Shown here one piece after another: positions 59,731-64,000 of a stretch of 64,000 bases of DNA. Where the stretch lies: contig JAHEDX010000008.1 in assembly GCA_024641005.1 (NCBI GenBank), forward strand, positions 11,881 through 75,880. Direction: 5' to 3'. Under the pieces are notes generated by a model. The model was not told the DNA's origin. It saw only the letters and a program-made list of their open reading frames with translations, and ran no database searches. Source of the DNA: Acidimicrobiaceae bacterium. GTDB lineage: Bacteria > Actinomycetota > Acidimicrobiia > Acidimicrobiales > Ilumatobacteraceae. The position numbers were made by a program, and so were the translations under genes. How positions within the stretch are numbered: position 1 is the stretch's first letter; the number at the start of each line of letters is the position of its first letter.

Positions 59731-61263
59731 TCAGGGGCTCCCGGTCTCAGGCGTCGTGGAAGCAGGCGCGGCGGGTTCCGGTGGGTCGATCTTGAACATC
59801 TCGTCGAGCATCGCCTTGGCGATCGGACCCGCCAGACGGCCACCGGTGCCCGCCGAGATCTCGGCGTCGGTGCCTTTCAGCATCACGGCGACCGCGTACT
59901 TGGGCTTGTCGACCGGGGCGAACGCGATGATCCAGGCGTGGGATCGCTCGGGTTCGTCAGGACCGTTGAGCTGGGCGGTACCGGTCTTGGCGGCCACGCT
60001 GATCCCGTTGTCGAGCCCGATGCAGCAGCTGGCGGTGCCGTTGACCGCGACCTCGACCATCAGGTCGGAAAGGATGTCGGCGGTCTCCCTGCTGATCGGT
60101 CGCTTCCAGACGTCGGGCTGGGTGCTGTCGATCACCCGGCCGTTGTGGTCGAGCTCGGCATCCACGACGAACGGAGCCATCATCGCTCCGTCGTTGGCCA
60201 CCGTCGCGGCGACCATCGCCATGTGGATCGGGACCATCTGGTCTTCGTTCTGGCCGAATCCCCGCATGGCGAGCAAGGGCAGGTTCTGATCGATGTCGGT
60301 GAAGTCGCCGATCGTGCTGGACGCCGCGCGCGGCAGGTCGATCGGGATCGTCTCGCCCACGCCCCATCGGGCGATGTACTCCTGGAACCGATCGGGTCCC
60401 AGGTCGATCGCGGTCTGCGCGAAGGGGATGTTGCACGACCGGCGGAACACCTCGGTGAGATCGCCGCCGCACACCGTGCCGCCGTAGTTCTGGATCGGAT
60501 CGGTGGTCTGTGGTGGTACCCATTCCGACACTGGTTCCCAGTAGCTGTCGAGCGTGATCACATCGGCATCGAGGCCGGCGCCGGTGGTGAGCACCTTGAA
60601 GGTCGAGCCCGGCATGTAGCGCTGCTGGTAGGCGTTGGCGAGCAGCGGGTCGCGCTCGTCCGCCTGCAGTCCGGTGAGGTAGTCGAATGCGGTGGCGTAG
60701 TCGGGGTCGGCGACCTGATTGGGATCGAAACTGGGGTAGCTCCACATCGAGATCACGGCACCGGTGTCGATCTCCATCAGCACGATCGACCCCTCGCGCG
60801 GCCCGAGCAGGAACTTGGCGACTTCCTGCATGTCGTTTCGCAGCGTGAGGTGCAGCGAGCCCGAGTTGTCGTTGTTGCGGCCGAGGATGTTCTCGATCGC
60901 CCGGACCTGCTGGGTGAAGGTGTCGCCCGTGAGCACGTCCGATTTCGACTGTTCGAGCTGGGTGGCCCCGAGGCCGAACGTGTAGTAGCCGGTGATGTGG
61001 GCGAAGAGGTCACCGGTCGGATAGATGCGGTCGTACTTGACGTCGCTGTCGCCCATGGCTTGCACCGACATCGCGGTCACGACGCCGTCGGCGGTGACGA
61101 TCGGACCGCGAGGCGTGTCGAATTGTCGGATCAGGGCACGGGTGTTGCCCGGCTCGGTTGCGAGTTCTTCGGTCCGGCCGACCTGCCAGTAGTTGAGCGC
61201 CGCGAACAACAAGACGTAGAGCCCGATCATCACGGCCGCGAGCTGCCGGATCCGCCGGTTCAT
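59731..61263 (-). CDS. pbpA: Class B penicillin-binding protein PbpA
   Basis: 510 residues from ATG 61263 (GTG 61266 also possible): a membrane anchor (9-25), dimerisation domain, and transpeptidase with S220-T-F-K223, S276-C-N278 and K426-T-G428. It cross-links peptidoglycan in partnership with the RodA/FtsW polymerase encoded 187 bp upstream. The intervening DNA holds a direct repeat instead of the tight spacing usual for this pair. The C-terminus is Pro/Ala/Thr-rich. Confidence 0.95.
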   Translation of the reverse strand: MNRRIRQLAAVMIGLYVLLFAALNYWQVGRTEELATEPGNTRALIRQFDTPRGPIVTADGVVTAMSVQAMGDSDVKYDRIYPTGDLFAHITGYYTFGLGATQLEQSKSDVLTGDTFTQQVRAIENILGRNNDNSGSLHLTLRNDMQEVAKFLLGPREGSIVLMEIDTGAVISMWSYPSFDPNQVADPDYATAFDYLTGLQADERDPLLANAYQQRYMPGSTFKVLTTGAGLDADVITLDSYWEPVSEWVPPQTTDPIQNYGGTVCGGDLTEVFRRSCNIPFAQTAIDLGPDRFQEYIARWGVGETIPIDLPRAASSTIGDFTDIDQNLPLLAMRGFGQNEDQMVPIHMAMVAATVANDGAMMAPFVVDAELDHNGRVIDSTQPDVWKRPISRETADILSDLMVEVAVNGTASCCIGLDNGISVAAKTGTAQLNGPDEPERSHAWIIAFAPVDKPKYAVAVMLKGTDAEISAGTGGRLAGPIAKAMLDEMFKIDPPEPAAPASTTPETGSP

Positions 61264-61290
61264 GACGCGCCCCGCCCCGAGCCCGCGCCC

Positions 61291-61432
61291 GGTCCTGCAT
61301 CGACGCAAAGTCGCGGCAGTGGTACCCGTTGGTTCCGGATCGACGGAGAGTCGGTTGGCGTGCGCCTGGTCCTGCATCGACGCAAAGTCGCGGGAGTGGT
61401 ACCCGTTGGTTCCGGATCGACGGAGAGTCGGT
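61291..61432. repeat. 65-bp direct repeat (period 77) with two hairpin motifs per copy
   Basis: Copies 61291-61355 and 61368-61432 differ at one base. Each contains CGAC-GCAAA-GTCG and CGAC-GGAGA-GTCG, two small hairpins, separated by a conserved segment with GTGGTACCCGTTGGTTCCGG. It occupies most of the gap between rodA/ftsW and pbpA. A degenerate relative is at 11192-11226. Confidence 0.92.
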
Positions 61433-61450
61433 GGGTGCTGGCTGTCGGGA

Positions 61451-62887
61451 TCACGAGACGACCTCGCGGACGTCGGCGTAGGCGTCGGTCGCGTCGTCGG
61501 TCTGGGGCAGACCGTGATCGCGGCGGCGAAGTCGCCAGGCGGCCCAGCGTTCGCGCGGTGTCGGGTCGTCGGGGAGCTCGCCGAGCCGCCGGGCGCCCGA
61601 GTCGCTGAGGCGCAACAGGAGGGCCAACAAGATGTAGTTCGACAGCAGTGACGATCCGCCGTAGCTGACGAACGGGAGGGTGATGCCGGTCAGCGGCACC
61701 ACCTTGATCACGCCACCGATGATGATGAACGCCTGCATCCCGACGATCGTGGTGAGGCCGACCGCGAGCAGCTTCTCGAACGTTCGGTCGGTGCGCAACG
61801 CGATGCGCAGACCGGCGCCGATCAGCAGCAGGTAGGCCATCAACACCGCGGTCGCACCGATCATGCCCAACTCTTCGCCGATCGCGGCGAAGATGAAGTC
61901 GTTCTGTGCCTCGGGGACCTTGTCGGGGCTGCCTCGACCGAGCCCGGTGCCAACGAGGCCGCCGTCGGCGAGGCCGTACAGCGCCTGGACGATCTGGAAG
62001 CCCTTGCCGTACTCGTCGGCCCATGGGTCGAGCCAGATGTCGACGCGGGTCTGCACATGGTCGAACAGGCGTGACGACACGAACGCGGCGAGGCCGAACA
62101 GCACGAATCCGAGCACGAGATAGCTGGCCCGCTCGGTGGCGACCCACATCATCACGACGAACAGCGTGAAGAACAGCAACGACGAGCCGAGGTCGCGCTC
62201 GCCGACCATCACCATCACGGCGAATCCCCAGGCGACGAGGATCGGCGCGACGTACTGCAGCTCGGGTAGGCGGAACGGTCCGACCTTCCAGGTGGAGGCG
62301 GAGATCAGCTCACGGCGTTCGGCGAGGTAGGCGGCGAAGAAGACGGCGAGGGCGAGCTTGGCGAACTCGCCGGGTTGGAAGTTGACGGGCCCGAGGTTGA
62401 CCCAGATGCGAGCGCCGTTCACGTTCACGCCGAGGCCCGGCACCATCGGCAAGATCAGCAGGCCGACGCCGACGAAGAACAGGGTCCACTTGTAGCGGGC
62501 CAGGTCGCCGGCGCGTTGAACGAACAAGAGGGTGGCGACGAAGGCGGCGATCGCAACGAGACTCCAGATCGACTGGAGGCCGGCGAGTTCGCTGTCGAGG
62601 CGGGTGATCATCACGTAGCCGAGCCCGTGCAGTAGCACGGTGAGCGGCAGCAGTGTGCTGTCGGCGCCGCGAGCCAACTTGCGTACGGCGATGTGGGCGA
62701 TGCCGATCAGCAACAACAGCAACGCGAGGAACGGGCCGAGGCGCGCCGGGATCTCGGCGTTCGCCCCGAGCGACGCCAGCGTGTAGGCGACACCCACGAT
62801 GGCTGCGGCCATCACGATCAGCGTGAGCTCGGTCGAGCGGCGCCGCGCGACCAGGCGGGCCGAGACCGGCATCGCCTCCACCGACAT
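61451..62887 (-). CDS. rodA: SEDS family peptidoglycan polymerase RodA/FtsW
   Basis: 478 residues, about ten membrane helices, with the SEDS motifs G-A-R-I-W-V-N-L-G-P-V-N-F-Q-P-G-E-F-A-K, a catalytic aspartate-bearing loop (D-H-V-Q-T-R-V-D-I-W-L-D-P-W) and P-F-V-S-Y-G-G-S-S. It polymerises lipid II. The ATG overlaps the pstP stop by 1 nt (TGATG). Neighbouring pbpA makes RodA the better name than FtsW, as in the mycobacterial cluster. Confidence 0.95.
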   Translation of the reverse strand: MSVEAMPVSARLVARRRSTELTLIVMAAAIVGVAYTLASLGANAEIPARLGPFLALLLLLIGIAHIAVRKLARGADSTLLPLTVLLHGLGYVMITRLDSELAGLQSIWSLVAIAAFVATLLFVQRAGDLARYKWTLFFVGVGLLILPMVPGLGVNVNGARIWVNLGPVNFQPGEFAKLALAVFFAAYLAERRELISASTWKVGPFRLPELQYVAPILVAWGFAVMVMVGERDLGSSLLFFTLFVVMMWVATERASYLVLGFVLFGLAAFVSSRLFDHVQTRVDIWLDPWADEYGKGFQIVQALYGLADGGLVGTGLGRGSPDKVPEAQNDFIFAAIGEELGMIGATAVLMAYLLLIGAGLRIALRTDRTFEKLLAVGLTTIVGMQAFIIIGGVIKVVPLTGITLPFVSYGGSSLLSNYILLALLLRLSDSGARRLGELPDDPTPRERWAAWRLRRRDHGLPQTDDATDAYADVREVVS

Positions 62888-64000
62888 CAGTTCCCCGTCG
62901 TGGTCTCGGTGGTGGAGGCGTCGGCGACCGTCGTCGTGGTCACGACCGTCGTGGTCGTGGTCGTGGTCGTGGTCGTGCTGGTCGTCGTGGTCGGGGACAG
63001 GCGATCGGCGACGAACTGTTGCGCGCTGGCCTGCGATTCGAACTGTCGACGTTCTTCGACGAGGGTGATCGACTCCTCGTCGAGCTGGTCGCGCGTGTAC
63101 TGGCCGGTCGCCTCACGCGTGGGCTCGAACCACAGCACGCCGTCGGGCTTGCCCTGGTAGATCCCGACTTCACCGACCTCGTCGAAGTCGACGAAGTAGC
63201 CGCTGCGCGCCCATGCGGCGAGGATCGCTGATCCGAGTACGAGCACGGCGGCGACGCCGAGCCCCAGCACGAATCGGGCCAGACGCCCGCCCTTCTTGTC
63301 GGATTCGGCATCGGCTTCGTCGCCCGACGCGACCTGGTCGACGGCCACCGCAGCGGCAGCGGTCTCGTCCGTACCCGTCGGTGGCTCGGCGGTGCTGCCT
63401 GCCGGCCGTGCCTCACCGTTGGGGTCGGTGTGGTCGCCATCAGGGAGCGGGTCGCTGACGATCTGCTGCTCGCCGGTGTTGTCGACGTTGTCGTCGCTCC
63501 ATACCGGGATGACGTCGAACTCTTCGGTGGGGTCGGGCGGTTCGTCGCCCTCGAGCACGTCGACCACGACCACGGTGATGTTGTCGCGGCCCCCGGCGGC
63601 ATTGGCGGCATCGACCAGAGCCTGGGCGGCGGCATCCGGGTCGTCGGGGTGGGCCGTGATGACGGCGGTGATCTCGTCGTCGTCGATCTCGTCGACGAGC
63701 CCGTCGCTGCACAGCACGAATCGATCGCCGCGGATGATCGGCATCGTCCACGAATCGACCCGCACCGACGGTTCGATCCCGAGCGCACGGGTCACGATGT
63801 TGCGACGCGGGTGCACCCGGGCCTCGGCACGCGTGATGGCACCCTCGGCGACGAGCTCCTGCACGAAGCTGTGATCGACCGTGACCTGGCGCAGTCGGCC
63901 GTGCCGCAGCACGTAGCTGCGTGAGTCGCCGACGTTGGCGATCCCGAGCACGTGACCGTCGAGCCGATCGGTGATCACGGCGATCGCTGTGACGGTGGTG
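62887..64000 (-). CDS. pstP: PP2C-type Ser/Thr phosphatase PstP, 5' end beyond the window
   Basis: 371 residues visible; the N-terminus is outside. G-D-S-R, L-C-S-D-G-L-V-D-E and G-G-R-D-N-I-T-V-V-V-V give the PPM metal-binding aspartates. A linker is followed by one helix (R-F-V-L-G-L-G-V-A-A-V-L-V-L-G), an extracytoplasmic segment and a Thr-rich tail. It reverses PknB phosphorylation. The GTG at 63978 is not the start because the frame continues with T-T-V-T-A-I-A before it. An FHA gene may lie further right. Confidence 0.95.
   Translation of the reverse strand, partial: TTVTAIAVITDRLDGHVLGIANVGDSRSYVLRHGRLRQVTVDHSFVQELVAEGAITRAEARVHPRRNIVTRALGIEPSVRVDSWTMPIIRGDRFVLCSDGLVDEIDDDEITAVITAHPDDPDAAAQALVDAANAAGGRDNITVVVVDVLEGDEPPDPTEEFDVIPVWSDDNVDNTGEQQIVSDPLPDGDHTDPNGEARPAGSTAEPPTGTDETAAAAVAVDQVASGDEADAESDKKGGRLARFVLGLGVAAVLVLGSAILAAWARSGYFVDFDEVGEVGIYQGKPDGVLWFEPTREATGQYTRDQLDEESITLVEERRQFESQASAQQFVADRLSPTTTTSTTTTTTTTTTVVTTTTVADASTTETTTGN

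Noticed and set aside
1-64000. Mobile elements or prophage
   Set aside because: No transposase, integrase, phage structural gene or tRNA-flanking attachment repeat was found; base composition looks even except for short promoter regions.

Overview
The window is high-GC chromosomal DNA from an actinobacterium. My best guess is a free-living member of the Acidimicrobiia (Ilumatobacter-like). The guess rests on a crgA / pabA / pknB / pbpA / rodA(ftsW) / pstP block at the right end, five luciferase-like (LLM) F420-type oxidoreductases in 64 kb, an LprG/P55-like lipid exporter pair, a tRNA without an encoded CCA, and many genes that start 6-8 nt after a TAnnnT -10 element with no Shine-Dalgarno (leaderless). 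Placement is inference, not a database result. I see no phage, insertion sequence, integrase or CRISPR array.

Layout. 1-11.3 kb: a molybdopterin oxidoreductase whose 3' end is duplicated in tandem, a gulonolactone-oxidase-type flavoprotein, an MFS transporter overlapping a BaiN-like flavoprotein, an orphan DNA methyltransferase, a secreted serine protease, two GNAT proteins fired from one overlapping bidirectional promoter, a membrane-anchored propeller-like protein and a small zinc ribbon. 11.3-25.2 kb: LLM oxidoreductases, tRNA-Ala, a large cyclase/STAND/TPR signalling protein, a lipid-type catabolic run (GST-like, alpha/beta hydrolase, acyl-CoA synthetase, acyl-CoA dehydrogenase), an OsmC protein and YaaA.

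25.2-37 kb is the most coherent metabolic block: two class III aminotransferases diverge from beta-ureidopropionase, dihydropyrimidinase, CoA-acylating malonate-semialdehyde dehydrogenase, an LLM oxidoreductase and a four-gene ABC importer of the NMT1/THI5 type. Together they would take up a pyrimidine-like compound and degrade it reductively through a beta-amino acid to acetyl- or propionyl-CoA. No recognisable dihydropyrimidine dehydrogenase is present; the LLM protein sits where that step should be encoded, which is the main hypothesis here.

37-51.6 kb: an Lrp/AsnC regulator with palindromic boxes in a divergent promoter region, an LprG-like protein next to a P55-like exporter carrying an unusual C-terminal extension, an LLM enzyme, an AhpD-like protein, two methyltransferases, homocysteine S-methyltransferase, an AlkB-like dioxygenase, a VOC protein, a thioesterase, a ferredoxin-reductase-type flavoprotein, and an aminotransferase / MarR / 2OG-oxygenase run. 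51.6-56 kb: an MMPL transporter with a divergent TetR regulator, then a thiolase.

56-64 kb: growth and division control. A cluster of DnaA-box-like sites lies beside crgA, followed by pabA and, on the opposite strand, pstP, rodA/ftsW, pbpA and pknB. The same gene group lies near oriC in mycobacteria. pstP runs off the right edge.
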